Shown: piece by piece, positions 50,617 to 59,248 of the stretch | How the letters are laid out: every line of letters starts with the position of its first letter | Position numbering within the stretch: the stretch's first letter is position 1 | Assembly: GCF_000011005.1 (NCBI RefSeq) | Contig: NC_013665.1 | Coordinates: 1,837,501 to 1,901,500 of the forward strand | Source of the DNA: Methanocella paludicola SANAE | GTDB taxonomy: Archaea; Halobacteriota; Methanocellia; Methanocellales; Methanocellaceae | DNA: 64,000 nucleotides | Direction of reading: 5' to 3' | Notes under the pieces: generated by a model | What the model was told of the DNA's origin: nothing | The model's database searches: none | What the model saw: only the letters and a program-made list of their open reading frames with translations | Program-made: the position numbers and the translations under genes

Positions 50617-51618
50617 TCAGGGGTTAGACCCGGACACGGCTGAATTAATGGCGATCTCGGCGATATTACAGCCGTAGTCGCTGGTCCTCTCGATACTATC
50701 GAGGATGATCCCGACAGGCACGGAGAGGTCCGACTTTAGCCCCAGGACCGATTCCTCGCTTACCCTGATCCGCTTATTAAGGTCGTCACGCCTTGCGAAC
50801 GTCGTATTCGCCAGCTCGATATTTTTCTTGAACAGGGCGTCGGTCGCGTCGTCAACGATCTTCAGGGATAACATGTTCATATCGTCAATAGCCCGGACGA
50901 TGTCCGCCGGGACTTCCTTATCCCCGATCTGGACGACCGAGTTACAGATCTTCGTGGCGTGGTCGCCGATCCTTTCGAGGGACGTGGAGGCCAGGCGCAT
51001 GTCCAGGTGCTCTTCCATGCTCATGTCGAACTTGTCGGCGATGGATATGTCGCGCATGACCATCCGGAATTGTTTGGAAACCAGCAGATAGAGCTTGTCG
51101 ACCTCGCTGTCCCGGTCCATGACGTCCTTGGCAAGGTCGAAGTCCTTTTCCTTTAGCGCACGGATGGCGTTCTCCTGCATGGCCCGGGTGATCATGTGCA
51201 TGCGGCGTATGCTCTTTTTCACGGAAAGCTCGGCCGGGTTGAGGATATCCTGGAGCACGATCTTGTCGAGCGTCTCCTCGATGATCTCGGGGCCTATGAG
51301 CATGTTGACGGTCTTCCGCACTACATCGCGCTGCTTTGAGAGGATCTTGTTGGCTTTTAGCTCGATAGACGTATAGCCGGCGATATAGGCGGCGATGACC
51401 TCCCGGACAAGATTATCGCCGTCCTTGCCCTCGATGTATATTAGCTTGGTATTGTGTATCTCGGGAGCCGTCCTCGTCCGGAGGGATAGTGACCCGTCGG
51501 ACTGGGGCTTGAGCGTTACTTCGTCGCCCGCGCTGAGATTGACCTTGTTGACCCAGGATTTTGGGAGGGAGACGATGAGTGTCGTGCCCCCGGTAAGCTG
51601 AACTTTGCGAGTTTCCAT
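50617..51618 (-). CDS. AbrB-PhoU phosphate uptake regulator
   Basis: A 333-aa fusion. Residues 1-50 form an AbrB/SpoVT-like DNA-binding swapped-hairpin (METRKVQLTGGTTLIVSLPK, then WVNKVNLSAGDEVTLKPQSD). The rest carries PhoU-type helical repeats (about 95-205 and 215-325), with hallmark LASTSLERIGDHATKICNSV and LDSIERTSDYGCNIAEIAIN, the E-R-x-x-D-x metal motifs. Archaeal proteins of this design are proposed phosphate-responsive transcription factors. The gene has its own promoter with an inverted repeat (51671-51687), upstream of the pst operon in the same direction, which supports a role as the local Pho regulator. Confidence 0.88.
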   Translation of the reverse strand: METRKVQLTGGTTLIVSLPKSWVNKVNLSAGDEVTLKPQSDGSLSLRTRTAPEIHNTKLIYIEGKDGDNLVREVIAAYIAGYTSIELKANKILSKQRDVVRKTVNMLIGPEIIEETLDKIVLQDILNPAELSVKKSIRRMHMITRAMQENAIRALKEKDFDLAKDVMDRDSEVDKLYLLVSKQFRMVMRDISIADKFDMSMEEHLDMRLASTSLERIGDHATKICNSVVQIGDKEVPADIVRAIDDMNMLSLKIVDDATDALFKKNIELANTTFARRDDLNKRIRVSEESVLGLKSDLSVPVGIILDSIERTSDYGCNIAEIAINSAVSGSNP

Positions 51619-51670
51619 GGCCTGACTTCCTCGTGACTTAATGAAATCTATATATTTTTACGTTATAAAT

Positions 51671-51687
51671 AACTATCATATATAGTT
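51671..51687 (-). promoter_or_regulatory. Inverted repeat in the AbrB-PhoU promoter
   Basis: aactat catat atagtt, a 6-5-6 palindrome within the AT-rich promoter 53-69 bp upstream of the start. It resembles the TATATAGT/ACTATATA sites in the pst and small Cys promoters. Confidence 0.4.
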
Positions 51688-51775
51688 TATTTAGTTCTAT
51701 TGTGGATAAGCGCATGCAGGCCGGGTGTTCTAGAAAGGTAAATAATGTATGATGCACGTTCCTTGTGTAGGGATC

Positions 51776-52540
51776 ATGCCGACGAAGAAAAGGGATTTTT
51801 ACTATAACAAGGCCAAGCAGATGGGATACCGCTCCCGCGCCGCCTTTAAGCTTAAGTTCATCAATGAGAAGTTCGGGCTCATCAAGAAGGGCGACGCGGT
51901 CGTAGATCTGGGCGCCGCCCCCGGCGGCTGGCTGCAGGTGGCGAAGGAGATTTCGGAAGGCACCGTCATCGGCGTCGACCTCCAGCGTATAGAGCCCGTC
52001 GAGGGGGCCGTCACCATCAAGGGCGACATGACCTCTCCGGAAACGCAGGCTAAAATATTTGAGAAAGTGGAGAAGGTGAACGCCGTGATCTGCGATGCGG
52101 CGCCTAATTTGTCCGGTAACTGGGCGCTCGACCACGCCCGTTCCATCGACCTATCGAAGACGGCGCTCGACGTCGCTGCTAAGATCTTAGCGCCCGGCGG
52201 GAACTTTTTAGTCAAGGTCTTCCAGGGCGACCTGTACCAGGGTTTCGTAGACGAGGTCGGCAGGCGCTTTTCCCGTGTCTACACGTACAAGTCCCCGGCC
52301 TCCAGGCAGCAGAGCGCCGAGATATACGTCATCGGCAAGGGCTTCCTGACTACGGGCATCCGCAAAGGCGACGTCCTGGACCTGGCGATCGACGGCGTCG
52401 GAAAGAACGGCGACGGCATAGCCCACGTCGACGGCTTCGTCATTTTCGTCAAAGGGGCGAAGCAGGGGAGCAGGGTAAAAGTAAAAATCACCGATGTGAA
52501 GCCCGAGTTCGGGTTCGGTAAAATAGAAAAAGGTCATTAA
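51776..52540 (+). CDS. rlmE: rRNA 2'-O-methyltransferase, FtsJ/RlmE family with TRAM domain
   Basis: A 254-aa SAM-dependent methyltransferase that would methylate 23S rRNA uridine 2'-OH. It starts MPTKKRDFYYNKAKQMGYRS. The catalytic K-D-K-E residues are seen in YRSRAAFKL, VICDAAPNLSGNW, NFLVKVFQG and SAEIYVIGKGF; the SAM loop is VDLGAAPGGWLQV (about 43-55). A C-terminal TRAM domain (about 195-254, VLDLAIDGVGKNGDGIAHVD) adds RNA binding, as in archaeal RlmE. ATG 51776 gives the family's normal start and has aggg upstream; ATG 51749/51752 are alternatives. It is divergent from the AbrB-PhoU gene. Confidence 0.95.
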   Translation: MPTKKRDFYYNKAKQMGYRSRAAFKLKFINEKFGLIKKGDAVVDLGAAPGGWLQVAKEISEGTVIGVDLQRIEPVEGAVTIKGDMTSPETQAKIFEKVEKVNAVICDAAPNLSGNWALDHARSIDLSKTALDVAAKILAPGGNFLVKVFQGDLYQGFVDEVGRRFSRVYTYKSPASRQQSAEIYVIGKGFLTTGIRKGDVLDLAIDGVGKNGDGIAHVDGFVIFVKGAKQGSRVKVKITDVKPEFGFGKIEKGH

Positions 52541-52715
52541 TAACAAAAATTTTTTAAATATTTACCGGATAAGCATTAAATTAGCCATGGCTTACTAAGC
52601 AATCTATATCAATAGGTACTCCCAGATAATGAGTTTAATTCCCATCGAATGTTTCCCCGGAAGCAGCAGGGGAACATATATGACGGGTAATACAACGAAT
52701 CTAGGTGGTTAGGGC

Positions 52716-54458
52716 ATGAATCAAAGTATCAGACGGCTAGTTAAGCCTATCTCGTTTTGTATGATATGCCTGGCAGTGTTTTTATCGCTTGCCAGTGCCA
52801 TGTCGGCGGCGGCAACGGCCCCGGCAACAGTATGGGAAAAGAGCTACGGGAACGACGGCTTCGTGGACACGGGCGCCTCGGTCTGGCAGACGAGTGACGA
52901 TGGCTTCATCATCACGGGCCTCACGTATTCGAAAGGTACGGCCTCGGGGATCACCAGGGTCATGCTGGTTAAGACCGACTGGCAGGGCAACCAGGTGTGG
53001 GTCAAGTACAACGACGAGGGCAAAGAGGGTAAGTTCGTCCGGCAGACCAGCGACGGCGGCTACATCGTGACGGGCTCGGCGGGCGGTAGTCTTTTCGTCC
53101 TCAAGACGGACGCTAACGGCGATAAGGTGTGGAGTAAGATCTACCCGCGGCCGAACGGCAAGACCGTCGACGGCGCGTGCATCCAGCCGACGGCCGACGG
53201 CGGCTACATCGTTGCCGGAAGCATTAACATGGGCGGCAAAGACGGCTCGGACATGTACGCCACGAAGATCGATGGCAGCGGTAACCAGCAGTGGGAAAAG
53301 ATGTACGGCGGAGATGATGGCGAGGTCGGGAATGGGGCCGATTTCTGCTATTCCGTCTGGCCGACCAGCGACGGCGGCTATATCCTGGGAGGCAACGACT
53401 GGTCTTCGACCTACTGGCCTAAGGCGGCCCTGGTAAAGATCGATGCGAACGGGAACCAGCAGTGGTATAAGGTCTTCAGCGAGTCCGACGCCCGCATGGA
53501 CGGCTCGTACATCCAGGTCCAGCAGACCCGGGACGGCGGCTACATATGGGCAGGCATCCGGAGCGGAAAGATGTGCTTGCTCAAGGCCGACTCAAAAGGT
53601 AATGAGCAGTGGAATAAGTCATATGATAACGGCCAATGCTACTCCGTCCAGCAGACCTGGGACGACGGCTACATCATCACCGGCGGAGCCGGGACCGGCG
53701 CGGACAATGTTACTGTGATCCGCACTGATCCCACGGGCAGCGTACTCTGGCAGAAGCAGCTGAAAGGCCTGGGCCTGGGTAAAGGCACGTCCGTACAGCA
53801 GATTGGGAATGGCAGCTACGTCGTGGCCGGGTTCACGAAGAAGGACAAGAATACCCAGGATGACTTTTACCTGGCTGAGCTGGAGAAGGATATGACCCCG
53901 GTGCCGAACGCTAAGGTCACAAAGGAGAACATCCCGGCGCAGTTCGAGGCGAACCAGTCGTTCACTGTCTCGGTGACCTTCGAGAACAACGGTACGAAGC
54001 CCTGGACATTCCAGGACGAGACCATGTTCAGCCCGGTAGGCGGAGCGAGCGGGGATGCGGCACAGTTCGGGGTAACGAAAACCCAGACGATACCCATCGG
54101 TACGGTGATCCGGCCGGGCCAGAGCATGACGTTCGAGTTTGTCATGACCGCCCCCGCGATGAACGGCACCTACTATCCTGAAGTGCGCATGCTCTGGGAA
54201 GGCCACGACTACTTCGGCCAGCCCGCGGTCAAGGCTGTAAAAGTAGTTAACGGCACTCCCGATACGAGAAAGCCGACCGCTACGGCCACGGCAATAGCGA
54301 CCGGAACGGCTAACCCGACGACTGCGCAGGCTTCGTCCACGCCGACGGGAACCCCGACGACAGAGAGTAAGTCCGGCTTACCCTGCTTATCGGTCGTCTT
54401 ACCCCTGCTCATCGTAGGGACGGTCTCTGTCGGGCTGTACAGGCGCAGAAATAAGTAA
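52716..54458 (+). CDS. Secreted beta-propeller-like repeat protein (2) with Ig-like domain and membrane anchor
   Basis: A 580-aa surface protein related to 43173-44465. A signal peptide (about 1-34, ending SAAATAP) precedes eight or so repeats with T-x-D-G-G-Y-I-x-x-G motifs (QTSDGGYIVTGSA, PTADGGYIVAGS, PTSDGGYILGGND, QTRDGGYIWAGIR, QTWDDGYIITGG) and N-Q-Q-W-x-K turns. An NBR1-type Ig-like domain follows (about 395-520, IPAQFEANQSFTVSVTFENN, then RPGQSMTFEFVMTAPAMNGT). A Thr/Ala/Pro stalk and a C-terminal membrane helix with RRRNK end the protein. The signal and anchor place it on the outer cell face. Ligand unknown. A terminator hairpin follows. Confidence 0.85.
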   Translation: MNQSIRRLVKPISFCMICLAVFLSLASAMSAAATAPATVWEKSYGNDGFVDTGASVWQTSDDGFIITGLTYSKGTASGITRVMLVKTDWQGNQVWVKYNDEGKEGKFVRQTSDGGYIVTGSAGGSLFVLKTDANGDKVWSKIYPRPNGKTVDGACIQPTADGGYIVAGSINMGGKDGSDMYATKIDGSGNQQWEKMYGGDDGEVGNGADFCYSVWPTSDGGYILGGNDWSSTYWPKAALVKIDANGNQQWYKVFSESDARMDGSYIQVQQTRDGGYIWAGIRSGKMCLLKADSKGNEQWNKSYDNGQCYSVQQTWDDGYIITGGAGTGADNVTVIRTDPTGSVLWQKQLKGLGLGKGTSVQQIGNGSYVVAGFTKKDKNTQDDFYLAELEKDMTPVPNAKVTKENIPAQFEANQSFTVSVTFENNGTKPWTFQDETMFSPVGGASGDAAQFGVTKTQTIPIGTVIRPGQSMTFEFVMTAPAMNGTYYPEVRMLWEGHDYFGQPAVKAVKVVNGTPDTRKPTATATAIATGTANPTTAQASSTPTGTPTTESKSGLPCLSVVLPLLIVGTVSVGLYRRRNK

Positions 54459-54472
54459 GAATAATGGCATTT

Positions 54473-54517
54473 TCTGCCGGCACCACAATATGCCTGCCGG
54501 CAGAGCCCTTTTTTATT
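54473..54517 (+). terminator. Intrinsic-type terminator
   Basis: tctgccggca (54473-54482) and tgccggcaga (54495-54504) form a perfect 10-bp stem followed by gcccttttttatt. Confidence 0.8.
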
Positions 54518-54528
54518 AAAAAAATATA

Positions 54529-55167
54529 CTATTTGTTGGACTTCAACATCGACTGTACAGAATTTTTTATGATAAAGGCATGATAGGTCACATAGACGGC
54601 GACGACGATGATGCCGAGCACGGTGAGGATATCCAGGTATATCCAGTACTCCTCGAGCAGGCTCCAGTTGTCCCCAAGGATCACTCCCGCGTAGGCCAGC
54701 GCAAAGCACCATGGCACCGAGCCGACGAACGAATAGAAGGAAAATTTCTTGAAGTCCATGCCGATAATGCCCGCCGGCAGCGAGATGAACGTCCGGACGA
54801 TCGGCAGCAGTCTCGCGACGAAGACCACCTTGACGCCGTACTTGCCGAACCAGCTCTCGGCCATCTCAAGATCATGCTTCTTGATGAGCACGACCTCGCC
54901 GTAATTATCCAGCATGGGTCGGACAATGCGCTGCCCTATCACGAAGGACAGGATTGAGCCGGCAAGGCACCCGAGGCTGCCCACAAGGCCGACCATGATG
55001 AAGTCCAGGCTCCCGCGCTGGGCGGCAAAGCCGCTGAAGGGCATCACGATCTCGCTGGGCACGGGCATGCACGCGCTTTCCAGCGTCATCAGAATGAAGA
55101 TCCCCAGATAGCCGATACTGCTTATAAAATCAGTAATATAAGTGCTCAGGAACTCGAATAATACCAA
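54529..55167 (-). CDS. DedA family membrane protein
   Basis: A 212-aa SNARE-associated/DedA protein with about five helices (13-33, 52-78, 137-160 and 170-200). Family motifs are ESACMPVPSEIVMPFSGFAA (about 30-50), GSLGCLAGSILSFVIGQRIV, and the conserved VVFVARLLPIVRTFISLPAG with MDFKKFSFYSFVGSVPWCFA. DedA proteins are membrane flippases or transport proteins for polyprenyl-phosphates and lipids. It converges with the secreted propeller gene and has no partner in this direction. Confidence 0.92.
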   Translation of the reverse strand: MVLFEFLSTYITDFISSIGYLGIFILMTLESACMPVPSEIVMPFSGFAAQRGSLDFIMVGLVGSLGCLAGSILSFVIGQRIVRPMLDNYGEVVLIKKHDLEMAESWFGKYGVKVVFVARLLPIVRTFISLPAGIIGMDFKKFSFYSFVGSVPWCFALAYAGVILGDNWSLLEEYWIYLDILTVLGIIVVAVYVTYHAFIIKNSVQSMLKSNK

Positions 55168-55315
55168 ATTACTTCACCAGGTCCGACAGAAGCTCTTCAA
55201 TTGTTAAGCACCGCACATCATATATCTTTTCCGCTGTACCGGCGACAATACCTTTAAGAGGGATGCGGCTTAAGCACTTGCATACCGGATAGCGCTCGAT
55301 TATGGTGGGGTCCCA

Positions 55316-56260
55316 ATGATATCGGTCAACGAAAACGTTACGAAATTTATCGACAAACTGCTCGACCGGGAGGAAGAGCTGGGCATCAAGTCTTATTATC
55401 TGGAGAACAAGGCAACGGTCATCGACTGCGGCGTCAATACCGTCGGCAGCATCGGCGCGGGGATACTGTTCGCCGACATCAGCCTGGCCGGGCTGGGGAA
55501 GGTTTCGGTCGTACCCGGCATCATCGACAGCTATTATATCAATTTCGCCCAGGTCTACGTCGATCGCCCCGCCATCGCATGCCTTGGCTCCCAGAAGCCC
55601 GCGTGGAAGCTCAAGTCCGAGGGCTTCGTCGGCACAGGGTTCGGCCCCGCAAGGGCGATCTCCCAGAAGCCGAAGAACATCTACGCCGCCATCAACTATA
55701 CGGACGACGCCGAGACGGCCGTCATCAACATCGAGACGCAGGTATTACCTGCAGCAAAGGAGCTGGACTATGTTGCGAAGCAGTGCTCGACGGACCCCGA
55801 ATGTGTGGTCGCCCTGGCCGCGAGGCCCAATTCTATCGCCGGCTCGGTCGTGAACGGCACAAGGGTCGTCGAATGGGCCATGAACCGCCTTTTCCAGCTG
55901 GGCTATGACGTCAAGGACATCCAGTCCGCTTCCGGCGCCTGCCCTATCGCGCCGCTCAGAAAGGAGGAGCCCATGTTCATGGGCGCCTCGTTCGACAGCA
56001 TCGCCTACTATGGCATGGCCTACCTGTACGCGGGGACCAGGAACGATACGTTCAAAGAAGCCGTTTCAGCCTCCTCGAAGTCATACGGTAAGAGCTTTAA
56101 CGCGCTGCTCAAGGAGTCACAGGACGATTTCTCGAAGGTGGACCCGGCGATGTTCGCTCCCGCCAGGCTCATGATCAACGGCATACAGGACGGGTCCCTG
56201 GAAACTTATGGTAAGCTCGATCCCGCCATGCTGCTTGAGTCGTACGGGCTTAAGCGCTGA
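55316..56260 (+). CDS. mch: Methenyl-tetrahydromethanopterin cyclohydrolase
   Basis: A 314-aa enzyme that converts methenyl-H4MPT and water to formyl-H4MPT, a reversible step in methanogenesis. Recognised features are MISVNENVTKFIDKLLDREE, VIDCGVNTVGSIGAGILFAD, the conserved DRPAIACLGSQKPAWKLKSE, GPARAISQKPKNIYA and the C-terminal GACPIAPLRKEEPMFMGASF, all in the order of methanogen Mch, with the usual length of about 320 aa. A ggtgggg 5 nt before the ATG supports the start. It is a single gene, divergent from DedA, and ends 21 bp before R3b. Confidence 0.96.
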   Translation: MISVNENVTKFIDKLLDREEELGIKSYYLENKATVIDCGVNTVGSIGAGILFADISLAGLGKVSVVPGIIDSYYINFAQVYVDRPAIACLGSQKPAWKLKSEGFVGTGFGPARAISQKPKNIYAAINYTDDAETAVINIETQVLPAAKELDYVAKQCSTDPECVVALAARPNSIAGSVVNGTRVVEWAMNRLFQLGYDVKDIQSASGACPIAPLRKEEPMFMGASFDSIAYYGMAYLYAGTRNDTFKEAVSASSKSYGKSFNALLKESQDDFSKVDPAMFAPARLMINGIQDGSLETYGKLDPAMLLESYGLKR

Positions 56261-56281
56261 CCGTCAGGAAAAAATTATGAC

Positions 56282-56669
56282 TCTTCCGCGGTTTTGGGAT
56301 GAATGTTTTTTTATCCTTTTCTAGTTATGCCGTCGTTGAGTGGTCCAACCACAGGGGCACGGAGCGCACGGGAGTTACACAGAGTTATTTTTTAATAATT
56401 TGAGACTCAGAGAGCTCAGAGGCCGGTTTATTAGTTTGCCTGGGGCACAGAGTTTATTGAGGCCCGGTTGACCAATAAACAATAATGCGGTTTATCCTCG
56501 CCAGTGCCTCGTTATACTCCGTGCCCCGGGAAAGTTATAAACCCGTACTCCGTGGCCTCCGAGCCTCCATTTATAAGAAAACTCCGTGAAACTCAGCGCT
56601 CTCCGTGCCCCTGTGGTTGGACCACTCAACGACGGCATAACATAAAAACGAGCGAAGGCATCAGCCAAA
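56282..56669. repeat. Long inverted-repeat element, family R3, copy b (388 bp)
   Basis: Near-identical to 37768-38152 along its length, with the same outer tcttccgcggttttgggatg and the same 41-bp inverted ends gttatgccgtcgttgagtgg (56325-) to (-56641) cgacggcataac. A few substitutions and small indels occur in the middle. It fills the gap after mch, which is convergent with the small genes at 56758-57399. Confidence 0.93.
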
Positions 56670-56757
56670 GCAATATATCATCCCAAAAACGCACAAGAAC
56701 AAAAATTATTAAAAAGGTTTTTACTTTTATCGAACTCAGGAGGGAATAAAGCCGGTA

Positions 56758-56892
56758 TCAGGCCCGGATCCCGTATTTAGATATCGCGATGTTGATGTTT
56801 CGCTTGTTTTCTTCAACTCTTTTCTCGATCTCTTTAAATCTACTCTCGAACTCTTCAAGCTTAATTTTATTATTGAGCACTTCTCTGTTCAC
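56758..56892 (-). CDS. Small coiled-coil protein, 44 aa (GTG start)
   Basis: The frame encodes MNREVLNNKIKLEEFESRFK (GTG start), then EIEKRVEENKRNINIAISKY and GIRA, a short charged coiled coil. A ggggg about 10 nt before the GTG supports the start. It is 26 bp downstream of the 92-aa gene in the same direction. I recognise no family. Confidence 0.4.
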   Translation of the reverse strand: MNREVLNNKIKLEEFESRFKEIEKRVEENKRNINIAISKYGIRA

Positions 56893-56918
56893 CAGTATGT
56901 ATCCCCCGTGGAATTAAG

Positions 56919-57197
56919 TTATGTATAGACAGTGCCATTCTCGAAGGACATTTTTTTTACGTTGTAGACCGGCTTGCTGTTAATGTGCCAGTTGCCGTCA
57001 TAGAACAGCTCGACTTTGCTGCCAACCGGATACTCCTTTTCTACAAATCGCCTTTGCCGGACGTCGATCGGGATCGTAACGGTCTTATCCTTGACCATAA
57101 CGATAACGTCGGCTTCTCTCTTAAACGGGTTCAGATTTTGAGAATATTTTAAAAGTACACCGGTTACTCTCGATGCTGTCAATTCCTTATTCATCAT
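56919..57197 (-). CDS. Small basic protein, 92 aa, unknown
   Basis: The protein starts MMNKELTASRVTGVLLKYSQ, has no Cys and looks beta-rich, with strands EADVIVMVKDKTVTIPIDVR and VGSKVELFYDGNWHINSKPV; the pattern could be an OB-type or SH3-like small barrel. ggggcaaa lies just before the ATG. It is the middle gene of a three-gene leftward unit between a 57-aa acidic protein and a 44-aa coiled-coil protein. No family recognised. Confidence 0.6.
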   Translation of the reverse strand: MMNKELTASRVTGVLLKYSQNLNPFKREADVIVMVKDKTVTIPIDVRQRRFVEKEYPVGSKVELFYDGNWHINSKPVYNVKKMSFENGTVYT

Positions 57198-57225
57198 TTT
57201 GCCCCCTGAATTAATATTTCTAGCT

Positions 57226-57399
57226 TTATTCGACCAGTATTCGGTCTTTGACCCGAAGATGAGACAGGTTAAGCATTTCCAGGACCTCGTCCACGCTTTC
57301 CGAAAATTCCCGCTCTACGTTCCTGATATACGCGAGGTCTTCTTCCAGCGTAGAATTTAAAGCTTCCATGCACACTTCGGTATCATTTTCCATTGTCAT
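57226..57399 (-). CDS. Small acidic protein, 57 aa, paralogue of 12728-12895
   Basis: The frame encodes MTMENDTEVCMEALNSTLEE, then DLAYIRNVEREFSESVDEVL and EMLNLSHLRVKDRILVE. AYIRNVEREF and LSHLRV match YISYIRQVEQEF and LAHLRV of the protein at 12728. ggggg 6 nt before the ATG fixes the start. It heads the unit with the 92- and 44-aa genes; spacing is 28 bp. Function unknown. Confidence 0.6.
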   Translation of the reverse strand: MTMENDTEVCMEALNSTLEEDLAYIRNVEREFSESVDEVLEMLNLSHLRVKDRILVE

Positions 57400-57626
57400 T
57401 CATTGCCCCCTATCCAGTAACCGTTTATTGCACAATATATAATAGTCAGTACCTATAAAAAACTTTTCGATTGTTACACAAATAATCGAAATTCTTTCGA
57501 GTATTGAATATTATGTTCTAACCAAGGGGATAAAATCGCATTATTTTTCCATGCAAATAAAGAAACAATCAACAAAAATGCTCAAATAAAAAATTTTTTA
57601 TCGATATAAGCCTATCATCGGGCGAT

Positions 57627-59201
57627 TCAAACGCCGATAACTCGCCCGATACCCTTACTCTTACCCTCGCGGAAAATGAACTTCTGGCCGGGTTCCACCG
57701 CGTACGGCCTGAACTTAAACCGGATACGTGCCTTACCCCGCTCTCCGGCCATCATGTACTTCCGGTCCAGGCCGACGATCTTCACGGCCTCGCAGATGGT
57801 CTCCAGGTGGATGACGGGCTCGTAGCCGATGCCTATACGGGTGGGATGGTTCAGGATGGCGATCTCCGCCTCGAACTCCTGCACTACTGCAGGCTCTTTT
57901 TTCGACAGGACCATGCCCCGTGCGATGTCCGATGCCTTCAGCCCTTTGACTGCGATGCCGACGATGTCTCCGGATATGGCCTTATTGACCCGGTAGTGGT
58001 GCATCTCGATGGACTGGACCCGGACTTTCTTGAACGAGCCGTCCTCCATCGGGCCCAGGTAGACGGGGTCGTTCTGGTGTACGATGCCCTGCTTGATGGT
58101 GCCGCTCACCACGACGCCCACGCTGTCTACCGTATATATCCGGTCGATATACATCTCGAACGGCTCTTCGCTCGTCATGTTGCGCTTGGGCAGGCGGAAG
58201 ATAAGATGCTCGAGAATGCCGTAGCCTTCTCGGGTGACCGAGGATGTGTGCAGGATGGGCACGATGACGCCTTCGGGCACTTTGCCGATGATCGTCTCTA
58301 CGTCTTCGGGCGTTTTGACTCGATAGGGTACTTTGCCTACCAGTCGCAGCGTCGTGTGGATGCTCGCCTCGGTCTTCTTGAGCTGCTCCGGCGTCGCCAG
58401 GTCGATCTTGGTCATGGCGATAATGACAGGGAGGTCCATGGCCAGTAAAATGCCCAGGTGCTCCCTCGTGATGTGCGTAATGCCGTCGTCCGCGGCCACT
58501 ACGAGCAGCCCGTAGTCGAGCTTCTGGCCTACGATGCCGCGGATAGTCGTCCTGAGCCAGGGCTCGTGGCCGACGGTGTCCACGAATGAGATGATCTTGT
58601 CGGACTGCGCCACGACGCTGGCGCTTTCCCGCTTATTCAGGGGATTCTTGAGATGGATGATATCCGAGCCCTTGATGCCGTAGACGGCATACGACAGGTC
58701 GGCAGACAGGCCCCTGGCGATCTCGTGTGGCAAGACGTCGAGATAGATCCGGGTCCTGCCGGCGCCGTCGTCGGTCGTGCCGGTCACCAGCGCCCCGACG
58801 AGAGTGCTCTTGCCGTGGTCGACGTGCCCCGCCGTGCCGATAAGCAGGTGCTCGCTGGATTTGACGTTGTTCTCCACGGAGACAAGCCCGACTAGCCCGC
58901 CGTCGACCTTATACTCCTCTACGCTCGCAACGTCCGCATCGATTTTCATGGCTATGTTCTTTAATACCAGAACAGTCTCGTCGAACTCTTCCCTCGTCAG
59001 CCCCTTCATGCTCCCCGCGTCCGTCACGCCGATGATGTAGAGCGCTTTGCCGTTGCCCGCGAGCACCCGGTGCTTCATCTGGCAGGACAGGTTCTCCGTC
59101 CTCCGGGAGTTGAGGTGGGTCTCCTCGTTGAGGAACTCCTTGAACTCGATATTTGAGGTCTCTCCGGCCGATACAAGGGTCTCGAGCTCGAGTTTGTTCA
59201 T
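57627..59201 (-). CDS. GTPBP1-like translational GTPase
   Basis: A 524-aa GTPase. An N-terminal domain of about 115 residues (TSNIEFKEFLNEETHLNSRR, then GKALYIIGVTDAGSMKGLTR) precedes the elongation-factor core: G1 GTAGHVDHGKSTL (about 125), G3 DTVGHEPWLRTT, G4 MTKIDLATPEQL, and later EF-Tu-like domains 2 and 3 (FEMYIDRIYTVDSVGVVVSG, RIGIGYEPVIHLETICEAVK, IRFKFRPYAVEPGQKFIFRE). The architecture matches eukaryotic GTPBP1/2 and archaeal homologues, which belong to the EF1A/SelB group and may act in ribosome rescue or mRNA decay. It is not SelB (no C-terminal winged helices) and not EF-1A. Single gene. Confidence 0.88.
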   Translation of the reverse strand: MNKLELETLVSAGETSNIEFKEFLNEETHLNSRRTENLSCQMKHRVLAGNGKALYIIGVTDAGSMKGLTREEFDETVLVLKNIAMKIDADVASVEEYKVDGGLVGLVSVENNVKSSEHLLIGTAGHVDHGKSTLVGALVTGTTDDGAGRTRIYLDVLPHEIARGLSADLSYAVYGIKGSDIIHLKNPLNKRESASVVAQSDKIISFVDTVGHEPWLRTTIRGIVGQKLDYGLLVVAADDGITHITREHLGILLAMDLPVIIAMTKIDLATPEQLKKTEASIHTTLRLVGKVPYRVKTPEDVETIIGKVPEGVIVPILHTSSVTREGYGILEHLIFRLPKRNMTSEEPFEMYIDRIYTVDSVGVVVSGTIKQGIVHQNDPVYLGPMEDGSFKKVRVQSIEMHHYRVNKAISGDIVGIAVKGLKASDIARGMVLSKKEPAVVQEFEAEIAILNHPTRIGIGYEPVIHLETICEAVKIVGLDRKYMMAGERGKARIRFKFRPYAVEPGQKFIFREGKSKGIGRVIGV

Positions 59202-59248
59202 TAGTCTTTATCTTTTATTTATATGGTGTTATAATCTTTGTGTTGAAC

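Noticed and set aside
57627-59201. SelB selenocysteine elongation factor
   Set aside because: The C-terminal winged-helix domains of SelB are absent and an extra N-terminal domain is present, fitting GTPBP1-like proteins.
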